Assembly: GCF_900089775.1 (NCBI RefSeq)
Contig: NZ_FLOB01000011.1
Coordinates: 1 to 64,000 of the forward strand
Source of the DNA: Marinomonas spartinae
GTDB taxonomy: Bacteria; Pseudomonadota; Gammaproteobacteria; Pseudomonadales; Marinomonadaceae
DNA length: 64,000 bases
Reading direction: 5' to 3'
The position numbers were made by a program, and so were the translations under genes. Below are positions 35,372-43,612 of this stretch, one piece after another (position 1 is the first letter of the stretch; each line of letters starts with the position of its first letter). Under the pieces are notes generated by a model, which was not told the DNA's origin, searched no databases, and saw only the letters and a program-made list of their open reading frames with translations.

Positions 35372-36232
35372 ATGAATAAGCAAACCTTACTGGCTTATTG
35401 TCTGCTACTGCCAGGGCTTGGGCTCATCATCGTTTTTATCTTTGTCATTATTTCGATGGCTCTGGCCCAATCAGTTGGTTATTTTAATTTTTCTGGTAGC
35501 AGTAAATTTACCTGGCAGTTCTGGCAACAAATATTGGCAGACAATCAGCTCTCACGGGCTTTTTTCTATTCCTTAAAAATCGCCACCATCAGCGCCATCC
35601 TATCCGTCAGTTTTGCTTATCCATTGGCCCTATGGCTTCGCGATCCTTTTCGGGGGGCGCAATTCGTCAGCAGCTTACTCAAGGCCCCGTTACTGGTACA
35701 TGGGCTTGTAGCAGCCTTTCTGTATGTGAACTTCATTTCTTTCAATGGCTTCTTAAATCAAATATTCGTACACCTAGGCTTGGTTTCCCGCCCTATACGG
35801 ATGCAAAACGATTCCTATGGTATAGGGGTCATTATTCTACAAGTCTGGAAACAAATGCCCTTCGCTCTATTACTGTTAACTGGGGCAGTGCAATCCATCG
35901 GCCATGACATAACCGATGCGGCAAAAGATCTAGGGGCTGGCGCTTGGACTCGTTTTGTCAAAATCATTTTACCGCTCACTCTGAAAGCGTTACAGGCGGC
36001 TCTTATTATCATTTTTATTGGGGCTGCGGGCGATTATTCCTTTCAGGTTGTCGCAGGCCCTATCAGCGTCAGTTCACTTTCCCAGCTCATGCTGAGAATA
36101 CAAGCTAACGATGCAAACGGCTGGAACCTCTCTGCAACGGTTGCCATTCTCCTTATGTTAACAGCATTAATTGGCTCAGCCTTACTGGCACTCATCACCC
36201 AACAAGTCATCAAATGGGGAGCGAAACGATGA
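35372..36232 (+). CDS. ABC transporter permease, first subunit
   Basis: This 286-residue protein has six membrane helices and the binding-protein-dependent transport domain with the EAA-type loop (DITDAAKDLGAGAWTRFVK). It forms the inner-membrane channel with the next gene's product. It resembles permeases of the spermidine/putrescine and 2-aminoethylphosphonate type. Start 2 bases after the ATPase stop; its stop overlaps the next start as ATGA. Confidence 0.9.
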   Translation: MNKQTLLAYCLLLPGLGLIIVFIFVIISMALAQSVGYFNFSGSSKFTWQFWQQILADNQLSRAFFYSLKIATISAILSVSFAYPLALWLRDPFRGAQFVSSLLKAPLLVHGLVAAFLYVNFISFNGFLNQIFVHLGLVSRPIRMQNDSYGIGVIILQVWKQMPFALLLLTGAVQSIGHDITDAAKDLGAGAWTRFVKIILPLTLKALQAALIIIFIGAAGDYSFQVVAGPISVSSLSQLMLRIQANDANGWNLSATVAILLMLTALIGSALLALITQQVIKWGAKR

Positions 36233-37053
36233 ATAAGCCTTGTACGAACCGCCTTATCATCCTCTTAGTGATAGGCTTTTGTTGCATCAGCCTCGTGCTC
36301 CCTTTTTCTCTAGCCATGCTCTGGTCCTTGGTAGACCCAGGCCATCCTTGGTCTTATCCACATATTTTACCACCCGTTTTATCCTTGCAGCGTTGGGTAG
36401 ACATTTGGACCACAACGTCATTGCCTCAAGCCTTGCTACACAGTTACCTACTAGCCCCTTGTGTCGCTTTATGCTCGGTATTACTGGCGCTTCCCACCGC
36501 TTATGCTTTTGGACGTTTAGAATTTCCCGGCAAACAGGCCGCTCAATTAATCTCCCTGTTGCCACTGATTGTGCCCAGTTTTGTTGTGGCACTATTCTTC
36601 TCTTCTCTATTAAACGTCTTAGGTATTTACTCTCGCTTTCTGGGCATATTAATAGGTCAAACCGTATTATTTATTCCCTATGCAATTCGTATCCTCAGCG
36701 TGTCGTTTTCATTAATTCGTCAAGAGATTATTGATGCCACCAGAGACCTAGGGGGTGGCCCCATCACGGTTTTCAAAACCGCCTATTTACCCGTTCTCAA
36801 ACCCGGTTTATTAGCCAGCATCATCATGATTTTTATTCTCAGCATTGAAGAGTTTGCCATTGCGTTTGTGGTGGGATCACCCGATTTTGTCACCGTACCG
36901 ACCATTTTGTATTCCTACCTAGGTTATAACTTTATTCGCTCAAACGCTGCGGTCGTCTCACTTATTCTCGTGGTACCCAATATCTTTTTGATGTTGCTAA
37001 TGGAGCGTTTCCTAAAAGCAAGAAACACAGCGGTCATCACTGGCAAGGGATGA
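36229..37053 (+). CDS. ABC transporter permease, second subunit
   Basis: The ATG at 36229 overlaps the previous stop (ATGA) and has GGGGAG 7 bases upstream. The 274-residue protein has six helices and the EAA loop EIIDATRDLGGGPITVFKTA. It is the partner permease of the heterodimeric channel. An in-frame start 15 bases earlier is unlikely because it lies before the ribosome site. Confidence 0.9.
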   Translation: MNKPCTNRLIILLVIGFCCISLVLPFSLAMLWSLVDPGHPWSYPHILPPVLSLQRWVDIWTTTSLPQALLHSYLLAPCVALCSVLLALPTAYAFGRLEFPGKQAAQLISLLPLIVPSFVVALFFSSLLNVLGIYSRFLGILIGQTVLFIPYAIRILSVSFSLIRQEIIDATRDLGGGPITVFKTAYLPVLKPGLLASIIMIFILSIEEFAIAFVVGSPDFVTVPTILYSYLGYNFIRSNAAVVSLILVVPNIFLMLLMERFLKARNTAVITGKG

Positions 37054-37097
37054 TGTTGTATCAGTTACTTTATTCACTCACTCAAGAGGGCTTTATT

Positions 37098-38210
37098 ATG
37101 AAATCGTTACTTTTGTCTTTGACTGTCGCGACATTAACCTTTGCTACCACAGCACAGGCCAGCGATGATTTGTCTAACATGACGTGGCCACAGATTGTTG
37201 CTCAAGCCAAAAAAGAAGGAACCGTCGTTTGGTATAACTGGTTTTATCAAGACCGTTTTCGAGGGGAAGTAAAAGACTTTGAAAACCACTACGGCATCAA
37301 GGTTATCATTCCTGACGGCAGTCACGATGCCAATATGAACAAGTTTCTCGCCCAATCATCCCGTCCAACAGGCGACATTGACGTGCTCTCTCTAGGAGGC
37401 AGTGATCTTGCCAAGTTCAAGCCAGAGAAAATGCTCATTGGCCCCTTATCTAACCTACTGCCACAAAGCAATACACTAAAATATAAAATGGAAGGCGTTG
37501 ACTCAAAAGGTTATGCCGTCTCCTATTGGGGAAACCAAACTGGCATCGCTTATAACCCAAGTCTAATAAGTCAAAAAGACCTGCCTCAAACCCTGTCTGA
37601 TTTTTCTGCTTATTTTGCCAAACATCCTGGCATGTTTGGCTTCAACTATGAAAAAGGCGGTTCAGGCCCCGCCTTTTTCCAATCTACTGTCCGCAATGTG
37701 GTGCCTGATATTGATTATCAAACGGCACAACCCACAGCCACTACCATGGCAAAACTGACACCTGCTTGGAAATGGTTTAACCAGCGCAGAGGTCAATACA
37801 TTATCACCGCCTCTAACTCAGACAGTATGACACGTTTAAATGGCGGCGAGTTCGCCATGGTCGCAAGCTGGGAAGACCTCACCGCCTCTTTACAAAAAGA
37901 GGGAGATATTTCCAAAGCCATAAAATTCTACATCCCTAAAATGACCATGCCAGGAGGCGGTAATGTTGTGATGATTCCAAAGAATGCGCCACACCCAGCA
38001 GCCGCCTTACTATTTATTCACTGGTTAACCAGCGCGAAAACACAAGTAACCTTCAATAAAGACTTCGGCTCTGTACCACAAAACACCGGGTCCAACAGCC
38101 ACTATGCCTTAGTCAATAAGGCAGAACGTAAAAACAGCAGCCTCTGGCCTGATAAGCCATTATCGGATGCCATAAATAAAGCGTTTATCAATCACGTTAT
38201 TTTCCATTAG
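37098..38210 (+). CDS. ABC transporter periplasmic substrate-binding protein
   Basis: The chosen ATG (37098, GAGGG upstream) gives 370 residues with a signal peptide (SLLLSLTVATLTFATTAQAS) and a type-2 periplasmic-binding fold (EGTVVWYNWFYQDRFRGEV, YAVSYWGNQTGIAYNPSLIS). It resembles family-1 solute-binding proteins of the YnjB/spermidine group. With the GDPD gene next, a glycerophosphodiester is a reasonable substrate, but the binding pocket cannot be read from sequence. The TAG stop straddles the end of the target duplication of a MITE: its G is the element's first base. Confidence 0.88.
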   Translation: MKSLLLSLTVATLTFATTAQASDDLSNMTWPQIVAQAKKEGTVVWYNWFYQDRFRGEVKDFENHYGIKVIIPDGSHDANMNKFLAQSSRPTGDIDVLSLGGSDLAKFKPEKMLIGPLSNLLPQSNTLKYKMEGVDSKGYAVSYWGNQTGIAYNPSLISQKDLPQTLSDFSAYFAKHPGMFGFNYEKGGSGPAFFQSTVRNVVPDIDYQTAQPTATTMAKLTPAWKWFNQRRGQYIITASNSDSMTRLNGGEFAMVASWEDLTASLQKEGDISKAIKFYIPKMTMPGGGNVVMIPKNAPHPAAALLFIHWLTSAKTQVTFNKDFGSVPQNTGSNSHYALVNKAERKNSSLWPDKPLSDAINKAFINHVIFH

Positions 38211-38276
38211 AGACCTTTGCACGATGTCACGAGCAACGCCAAGACGCGGCAAGCGCAGTAGTCGTGCAAAGATCTC
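38210..38276. mobile_element. MITE-like palindromic element, short form (67 bp)
   Basis: Ends GAGACCTTTGCACGA and TCGTGCAAAGATCTC are inverted repeats with one mismatch. ATTA is repeated directly on both sides (38206-38209 and 38277-38280), a clear target duplication. The body equals the element at 31335-31473 minus its interior. It sits between the solute-binding protein and GDPD genes, so its hairpin would be in the operon mRNA. Confidence 0.78.
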
Positions 38277-38344
38277 ATTAATTTATTTTTATGTTGCTCA
38301 TGATCGTCCATGAGCGACATTCATTACTCTCGATAGGAACCATT

Positions 38345-39181
38345 ATGACAACCCATTCTGAGCTGTTTACTATTTCACGTACCAACCCAAAAATCATGAC
38401 CATCGCCCATCGGGGCGCTTGGAAAAACGCCCCTGAAAACTCATTATTGGCCGTAGAGCATGCCATCATGGCAGGTGCTGATATGGTCGAGATTGACACG
38501 CAAAAGTGTTTAACAGGTGAGTTTGTGGTCATTCATGATGACACCTTGGACAGGACCACAAATGGTAAAGGGCTCGTGTCTGAGACCACACTTGAGCAGA
38601 TACAAACACTGCACCTTCGCCAAGGTGCTGGCGGTGAAGGCAGTGAAGTAACGACTCAGCCCCTGCCACTATTGTCTGACTTACTGGCCTATGCAAAAGG
38701 CAAAATTCTGGTCAACATTGATGCCAAGCACCCAGAAGACTTACCGGATATTATTATCGAAGTTGAACGTCTTAATATGCAAGACATCGCCGTCGTTAAA
38801 TCACCGTATGATCCCGAGCAGACAGAATGGGCAACACTGACGGATACCGTCAAACACATGCCCATGATGCATGCCCGACGGGGACATTTCCTCGATGATT
38901 TACAAACACTCGCCCCAAAACGCCCTATTATGATTGAATTGTCTTTTGATGATTTGAATGAATTACAACAAGCTAAACCCTTATTAGAAAGTATGGACTG
39001 TCGTATTTGGATCAACACCTTAGACCCCGTCCATCCTCTCGATATGATGGATTCAACCGCGCTCATTAATCCTGAAAAAGTATGGGGAACGCTCATTGAT
39101 GCAGGCGTGGGAGCCATTCAAACCGATCTTCCTGAATATCTGGCACAATGGCTTAAACAACGTGATGTTTTCGGAGAATAA
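38345..39181 (+). CDS. Glycerophosphodiester phosphodiesterase
   Basis: The ATG at 38345 (AGGAA upstream) gives a 278-residue cytoplasmic GDPD: IAHRGAWKNAPENSLLAVEH with the catalytic HRG and PENS, EIDTQ (metal-binding Glu/Asp) and VVIHDDTLDRTTNGKG. It hydrolyses glycerophosphodiesters such as glycerophosphocholine to glycerol 3-phosphate and an alcohol. No signal peptide is seen, so it acts after import, consistent with the ABC genes upstream. A MITE separates it from them but no terminator is obvious. Confidence 0.92.
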   Translation: MTTHSELFTISRTNPKIMTIAHRGAWKNAPENSLLAVEHAIMAGADMVEIDTQKCLTGEFVVIHDDTLDRTTNGKGLVSETTLEQIQTLHLRQGAGGEGSEVTTQPLPLLSDLLAYAKGKILVNIDAKHPEDLPDIIIEVERLNMQDIAVVKSPYDPEQTEWATLTDTVKHMPMMHARRGHFLDDLQTLAPKRPIMIELSFDDLNELQQAKPLLESMDCRIWINTLDPVHPLDMMDSTALINPEKVWGTLIDAGVGAIQTDLPEYLAQWLKQRDVFGE

Positions 39182-39193
39182 AACGTCAAAATG

Positions 39194-39225
39194 AGACAAG
39201 ACCATCTGTGATAGATGGCTTGTCT
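39194..39225. terminator. Hairpin between convergent GDPD and tonB genes
   Basis: AGACAAG-A-CCATC pairs with GATGG-CTTGTCT over 12 bp with one bulged A and a 7-base loop. It lies 13 bases after the GDPD stop. The T-run is poor (GCCCGCTTTT), so efficiency is uncertain. Confidence 0.6.
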
Positions 39226-39298
39226 GCCCGCTTTTATACCTGCTAGCCTTTTGCTTAGCGCCATCGGCTTCTCTTTTAAAGATAAAGAGCGGGAGCCA

Positions 39299-40318
39299 TC
39301 AGTAGTCACTCAACTTATAAGATACTGGCAGTGTAATCGTTAATGATGACTTGTTCATATCTGGTGAAAACTTAGGCAGAGGGCTTGCCCGTTTTAGCAT
39401 ATCTAACACAGCATCGTCTAAACGACGATAACCTGAGCTCTTAATGATATTCGTATTCGTCACCTGACCATCGGCATGAACAACAAAGGAAACCGTTACC
39501 ACGCCTTCCTCATGACGACGCCTCGCCGCTCGTGGATAGCGCTTATGCTGAGCCAAAACCGCTGCTAATTTGCTGTAATAGGAGGTTATCGCACCTTTAT
39601 GCCCTCCCGAAGAAGCGGCATTACCCACGCCTGTTGTGGCTTTTTGACTAGCTTGCGATCTAGCGCCTGAATTTTTCAAATTTTGTGATGTCGACTGTTG
39701 CGATATCGGCTTTGAGGCAGTGGTCGATGCCGCTTGTTCTAACGTTTTTTTAGGTTCAGCCTTTTTAGGTTTTAGTTTGGGTATTACTTTCTTTGGCTCA
39801 ACCTTTTTAACCACTTCTTTTTTGGGCTCTTTTTTAGGTATTTTTTTAGGCTCTTTTTTGGGGACGACAATAGGTGACTTTTGCTTCTCTTTCACCACAG
39901 GTTTCGGTTTGATAACAGGCTTTTCTTTCACCACTTTTTTTGGTGTAGGTTTAGGTTCTGGCTTGGGCTCTGTCTTAGGTAATGGGGCTTTTTCAGGCTT
40001 AGGAATCGGTTTTTTTTCAACGACAGGTTTGGGCTTTTTTTCTACCTTTTCTTGTTTAGGTTCTGGCTTAACCACCTCTTTTTGCGTCTTTTCTACTTTC
40101 GCAACCTGCTTTTTATCTTTGTTATCTGAGTCACTCTGCACACTGTTGGTTTTAGAGGCTCCCATGTCCCCCATCATACCAAGATCGAACTCAATACCTT
40201 GCTGACCTGGCGCTTTACTACCTTCGGAAGGCTGATAAAAAAAACCATAAAAAGCCGCCGCATGAAGAGAAACCGCTATCCCTCCAGCCACTAACCAATG
40301 ACGTTTGGAAATCATCAT
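39299..40318 (-). CDS. tonB: TonB energy-transducing protein
   Basis: The 339-residue protein has an N-terminal membrane anchor (WLVAGGIAVSLHAAAFYGFF), a very long Lys/Pro/Glu-rich periplasmic linker (about 65-200, with repeated KPxP and KKEPKK motifs) and a C-terminal TonB domain (about 250-339; HKRYPRAARRRHEEGVVTVS and SSGYRRLDDAVLDML). It transmits the proton-motive force from ExbB/ExbD to outer-membrane receptors. The linker is longer than in E. coli TonB. It overlaps the upstream exbD by 4 bases and ends the operon. Confidence 0.93.
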   Translation of the reverse strand: MMISKRHWLVAGGIAVSLHAAAFYGFFYQPSEGSKAPGQQGIEFDLGMMGDMGASKTNSVQSDSDNKDKKQVAKVEKTQKEVVKPEPKQEKVEKKPKPVVEKKPIPKPEKAPLPKTEPKPEPKPTPKKVVKEKPVIKPKPVVKEKQKSPIVVPKKEPKKIPKKEPKKEVVKKVEPKKVIPKLKPKKAEPKKTLEQAASTTASKPISQQSTSQNLKNSGARSQASQKATTGVGNAASSGGHKGAITSYYSKLAAVLAQHKRYPRAARRRHEEGVVTVSFVVHADGQVTNTNIIKSSGYRRLDDAVLDMLKRASPLPKFSPDMNKSSLTITLPVSYKLSDY

Positions 40319-40743
40319 GACCCTTTTGCTAATTGTGTTGCTAAACTGACTTTTGTTAACCCAGATAAACGAATCTGGCTAAACACAGGGCGTAATGCAT
40401 CAACAGGGATAGAGCCATCCGCTTTGATTTGTACCCAGAATGTCTCCTTATTAGATGATTGTGCGAACTTCTTCTCTAAATACGGTTTAATCGCATCGAT
40501 CTTTACCAAGTTGTCATCCAAATAAATACGCTTATCCGTACCAACAACGATCAACACGTTCGGATCCGATTTGGGACGATTCTCATTAATGGAAGTCGGA
40601 GGAACAATGGGGATCGGATCAGCTTTACGAATTTGCCCCGCCACCATAAAAAATACCAGCATCAAGAAAACGACATTGATCAAAGGCACCAAACTGTCGT
40701 CATCAGACTTGTTTTTTAACGCAAACGTTTGATCTATTTTCAT
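40315..40743 (-). CDS. exbD: ExbD-family protein with Asn in place of the essential membrane Asp
   Basis: This 142-residue protein has one N-terminal membrane helix and a periplasmic ExbD/TolR domain (about 60-140). The helix reads LVPLINVVFLMLVFFMV; in functional ExbD the bold position after PLI is the proton-carrying Asp, here Asn23 (codon AAT). The helix is preceded by SDDD. It overlaps both neighbours by 4 bases. It is the second of two ExbD genes, and because the other keeps the Asp, a mixed ExbD dimer in the motor is the simplest idea. Loss of function is the alternative. Confidence 0.88.
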   Translation of the reverse strand: MKIDQTFALKNKSDDDSLVPLINVVFLMLVFFMVAGQIRKADPIPIVPPTSINENRPKSDPNVLIVVGTDKRIYLDDNLVKIDAIKPYLEKKFAQSSNKETFWVQIKADGSIPVDALRPVFSQIRLSGLTKVSLATQLAKGS

Positions 40744-41162
40744 GGCGTAGCCTGACCCGAAAAGGCATTGGCAATGGATACGGTTTTCGCCCCATTGACT
40801 TTCAAGCGATCAGCCAAGTTCATTAAACTTTGCAAGCTCACCTCATTGTCGGCCTTAATCGCGAACACGCCCTTTTTATGCTCTTTAATCATCGAGCTTA
40901 ACCAAGCTGTGTCCGCTAAAGAATGAGCAACACCATTCAGCCAAACTCGCCCATCATTTTGCTTGAGCGTCAGTACCAAAAAGTCATCTTTATCTGGCTT
41001 GGCGGTATCATGAGCAGGCACAGAAAGCGGCGTATCCACACTACGCCATGGCACAAAGCTAGACGTCAACATGAAAAACAGTAATAAAATGAACACCACA
41101 TCAATGAGTGGCGTTAGACTAATCGCCTGCTTACGCTTTGGCTGACTCAGGTTAAGCGGCAT
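40740..41162 (-). CDS. exbD: ExbD proton-channel subunit (canonical)
   Basis: From ATG 41162 (AGAGG upstream, 11-base overlap with exbB) the protein has 140 residues. The membrane helix carries the essential Asp21 in LTPLIDVVFILLLFFML, followed by an ExbD/TolR periplasmic domain. With ExbB it forms the proton-driven motor for TonB. An earlier in-frame start at 41189 is less likely given the overlap and ribosome site. The next gene is a second, atypical ExbD. Confidence 0.92.
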   Translation of the reverse strand: MPLNLSQPKRKQAISLTPLIDVVFILLLFFMLTSSFVPWRSVDTPLSVPAHDTAKPDKDDFLVLTLKQNDGRVWLNGVAHSLADTAWLSSMIKEHKKGVFAIKADNEVSLQSLMNLADRLKVNGAKTVSIANAFSGQATP

Positions 41163-41829
41163 GCAAAACCTCTTTGGCGGCTTTCGCAACCAAACGCTCC
41201 GCTTCCTTACTGGTGAATACCTGCGTTACGGCATCATTGATATTATGGGCAATACGCTCGATTTTACGTTCAAGCCAACTATGTAAACTCACCACAGGGA
41301 TCGCTACCGCCAAGCCAACCGCCGTCGTCAACAGGGCCTGCCAGATACCGCCAGACAACACCGAGGGATCAACTTGGTTACCCGCTCCTTGCATTTGCTG
41401 GAAGGCCGTAATCATCCCCAGAACCGTTCCGAGCAACCCCAATAAAGGACTCAAACTGGCGATAATCTCTAAAGGACGAAGGTAGGAACGTAGCTGATTT
41501 AATTGATTCATCGCCAAGCGCTCGACTTCTTCTCGAATCAAGTTCACATCCATATTGCCCGCCCGTAAGGAGCGCATGGAGAAACCTACCAACGAGTCGA
41601 TTGGGCGTTTTTCATCAAGCAATTCAAGAGCTTGCTCGCCCTCTTTTTTACGCCAAGCAGCCAACGCTTGATCTACCGTTTTTCGGCTTTCCGCTCGTAA
41701 TGACGACAGCTGCCATAATTTCAACAGCACAATGGTCAAAGCGATAACGGAAAACCCGATTAGAATCCAAACAACAGGCCCGCCGACCTGCAAAAAATCG
41801 ATTACTTTCTGCTGTACTGAACTTTCCAC
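41152..41829 (-). CDS. exbB: ExbB/TolQ-family motor subunit
   Basis: The start is taken as GTG 41829 with GGAG 7 bases upstream, giving 225 residues. A longer frame to 41919 would translate through the Fur box and is unlikely. The protein has three membrane helices (WILIGFSVIALTIVLLKLW; SLSPLLGLLGTVLGMITAF; WQALLTTAVGLAVAIPVVSL), the MotA/TolQ/ExbB proton channel signature. It is the first gene of the iron-regulated exbB-exbD-exbD-tonB unit. Confidence 0.92.
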   Translation of the reverse strand: MESSVQQKVIDFLQVGGPVVWILIGFSVIALTIVLLKLWQLSSLRAESRKTVDQALAAWRKKEGEQALELLDEKRPIDSLVGFSMRSLRAGNMDVNLIREEVERLAMNQLNQLRSYLRPLEIIASLSPLLGLLGTVLGMITAFQQMQGAGNQVDPSVLSGGIWQALLTTAVGLAVAIPVVSLHSWLERKIERIAHNINDAVTQVFTSKEAERLVAKAAKEVLHAA

Positions 41830-41861
41830 GACTGGCTCCGGAGTGATAACAAAACATAACA

Positions 41862-41874
41862 AATGATATTCATT
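41862..41874 (-). promoter_or_regulatory. Fur box upstream of exbB
   Basis: AATGATATTCATT is a perfect 5+5 inverted repeat around TAT, and the surrounding sequence GATAATGAATATCATTT fits the 19-base Fur consensus at most positions. It is 33 bases before the exbB start. It predicts iron repression of the whole TonB system. Confidence 0.82.
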
Positions 41875-42035
41875 ATCAATATCGTTTTCAATGTTTAATT
41901 CTGTAAATACTGAGACCACTCATGGTCGCCATGGGTTTTAGATAAGGTCTTTTTGATAGAAGAAGGTTATCATCAGGGTAAGCCAAATAAACAAGAAGTA
42001 TTTGTGGTGAACCTAGTTCATAGAAAGTAAATAGC

Positions 42036-42620
42036 TTACTGAGCGAAGAGGAACCGATAAGCCACATAGAAGAGTAAACAGGCCATCACACGGTTGACCC
42101 AAGCCATCACTTTCGGGTTCATTGCCACTCTTTTAAGACGCGCCCCCGCCAACAAATACACACTCGGCGCGCCACAAGCCATAATGGAAAGGCCTAATGA
42201 CCAAAGTGCTATCTGTCCCCCTTCAATGTGCGCTCGCGGGAACTGTACAGTAACAATGGGCACGATGGCGACCAGCGATTTGGGGTTACAAAGCTGCAAT
42301 ACCAATCCCGTTTTAAAACTCACCGACGTCTCTTGGGCTGTAGACGACTCTTTTTGGAAGCTCGCTTTAAGGATTTTTACACCAAGGTAGGCAATATACA
42401 TTCCGCCTACAACAGCAATAACCGATTGATATTCTTTAGGAATAATCTCACTACCAAGATAGCCGATCAGTAAAAACAAGATCAACATGGCAAGCCCCAC
42501 ACCAACACAATACAGAAAAGCACGCCAGCCTTGACCATTAATTCCAGCAAAAAGCGCGAGCATATTGGCCGGACCAGGACTGTACATAACCCCAAAGGCG
42601 TAGATGATGATTGCGAGCAT
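42036..42620 (-). CDS. LysE/RhtB-family amino-acid exporter
   Basis: The 194-residue protein has six helices and the LysE-family opening (FGVMYSPGPANMLALFAGIN) with FLLIGYLGSEIIPKEYQSV. It should export an amino acid or derivative across the inner membrane. It is followed upstream by an AraC-type regulator on the same strand, 74 bases apart, a common regulator-exporter pairing. Confidence 0.9.
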   Translation of the reverse strand: MLAIIIYAFGVMYSPGPANMLALFAGINGQGWRAFLYCVGVGLAMLILFLLIGYLGSEIIPKEYQSVIAVVGGMYIAYLGVKILKASFQKESSTAQETSVSFKTGLVLQLCNPKSLVAIVPIVTVQFPRAHIEGGQIALWSLGLSIMACGAPSVYLLAGARLKRVAMNPKVMAWVNRVMACLLFYVAYRFLFAQ

Positions 42621-42694
42621 AGGAATCCCTCAAACAGACATTTGATAAAAATAACGAATAGAAAAAAGAATAAGAGCTAAAGCGAGTATGGCTG

Positions 42695-43525
42695 CTAGCT
42701 ACGCAGCAAAGTTCGCCTGAATTGATAAGGTGTGAGCCCAAACATGGGCTTAAAACGTCGATTAAAGTAACTCAAATCGGTAAAGCCAAAAGCAAAGGCC
42801 ACATCAGCCAATGGAATCCCCAGTTCCAATGCCTCTCTGGCACGGTTAATTCGATAATTCTGCCAATATTGATGGGGTGTCATACCAAAATAATCCCGAA
42901 AGCAACGCAACAAATGGTATTTCGACATATGCGCCACTTGGCTTAATTCATCGAGGGAGAACTCCTCACTAACATGGGCATGCAAATAGTCTCGGACTCG
43001 CTCAAAAACAGGGTCTTTCACCCGTCGTTTCGCTTCCATCACCACTCCTTTTCGGCGCGCTAAATATTCGGCAAATTCAAACAGCACAGACGAATATTCG
43101 AGCGCAGATGACATGTCGTTTTCAACCAAAGCAGCCAAATACAAAATATGATGCTTTAACAAAGGGTCGTTTTGCACCGGATGCTCGATACGAACGTCCT
43201 TTGCTCTACGCACGCCAGCACTTTCCAGCATGGGATTTAACTGATCAGGATGAATGTACAACATTTTGTAGTGAAGCGGATCGTCAGCCCCAGAATGACC
43301 GTCGTGGGCGTCCTCTGGATTAAACACAATCACATTGCCAGAATAACTTTTATGATGTTCGCCTAAAGCAAAAAAGTCCTGACGCCCCGATAATGTCACC
43401 CCAAAAGAAAACTCCTCATGGGCATGAGTACCATAGGAAAAATCGCTCATAGAGGCTTCCAGCAACATCACCTCATCGAGGGCCGCACTTTTAGCAAACT
43501 GAAACCGATTTTCTGCCGACATCAC
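42695..43525 (-). CDS. AraC-family transcriptional regulator
   Basis: The 276-residue protein has an N-terminal cupin-like sensing domain (about 15-100; YGTHAHEEFSFGVTLSGRQD) and a C-terminal AraC double helix-turn-helix (about 175-270; LSQVAHMSKYHLLRCFRDYF and ADVAFAFGFTDLSYFNRRFK). It is upstream of and co-directional with the LysE exporter and probably controls it. The effector is unknown. Confidence 0.92.
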   Translation of the reverse strand: MMSAENRFQFAKSAALDEVMLLEASMSDFSYGTHAHEEFSFGVTLSGRQDFFALGEHHKSYSGNVIVFNPEDAHDGHSGADDPLHYKMLYIHPDQLNPMLESAGVRRAKDVRIEHPVQNDPLLKHHILYLAALVENDMSSALEYSSVLFEFAEYLARRKGVVMEAKRRVKDPVFERVRDYLHAHVSEEFSLDELSQVAHMSKYHLLRCFRDYFGMTPHQYWQNYRINRAREALELGIPLADVAFAFGFTDLSYFNRRFKPMFGLTPYQFRRTLLRS

Positions 43526-43612
43526 AAGCCTCTTTGAATAACCCGAAACAACAGTGACAGATTACCCAATTATCATAGGAAAAGATTGGACAATATTGCG
43601 AAATACGCTTTC

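Noticed and set aside
39720..40205. Long plus-strand open frame of Gly/Phe/Ser/Thr-rich sequence
   Set aside because: It is the antisense of the TonB Lys/Pro/Glu linker; the repetitive codons keep the opposite frame open. No ribosome site and no family features.
41830..41919. N-terminal extension of ExbB upstream of GTG 41829
   Set aside because: Its codons are the Fur box and promoter region; the GTG has a proper ribosome site and gives the normal ExbB start.
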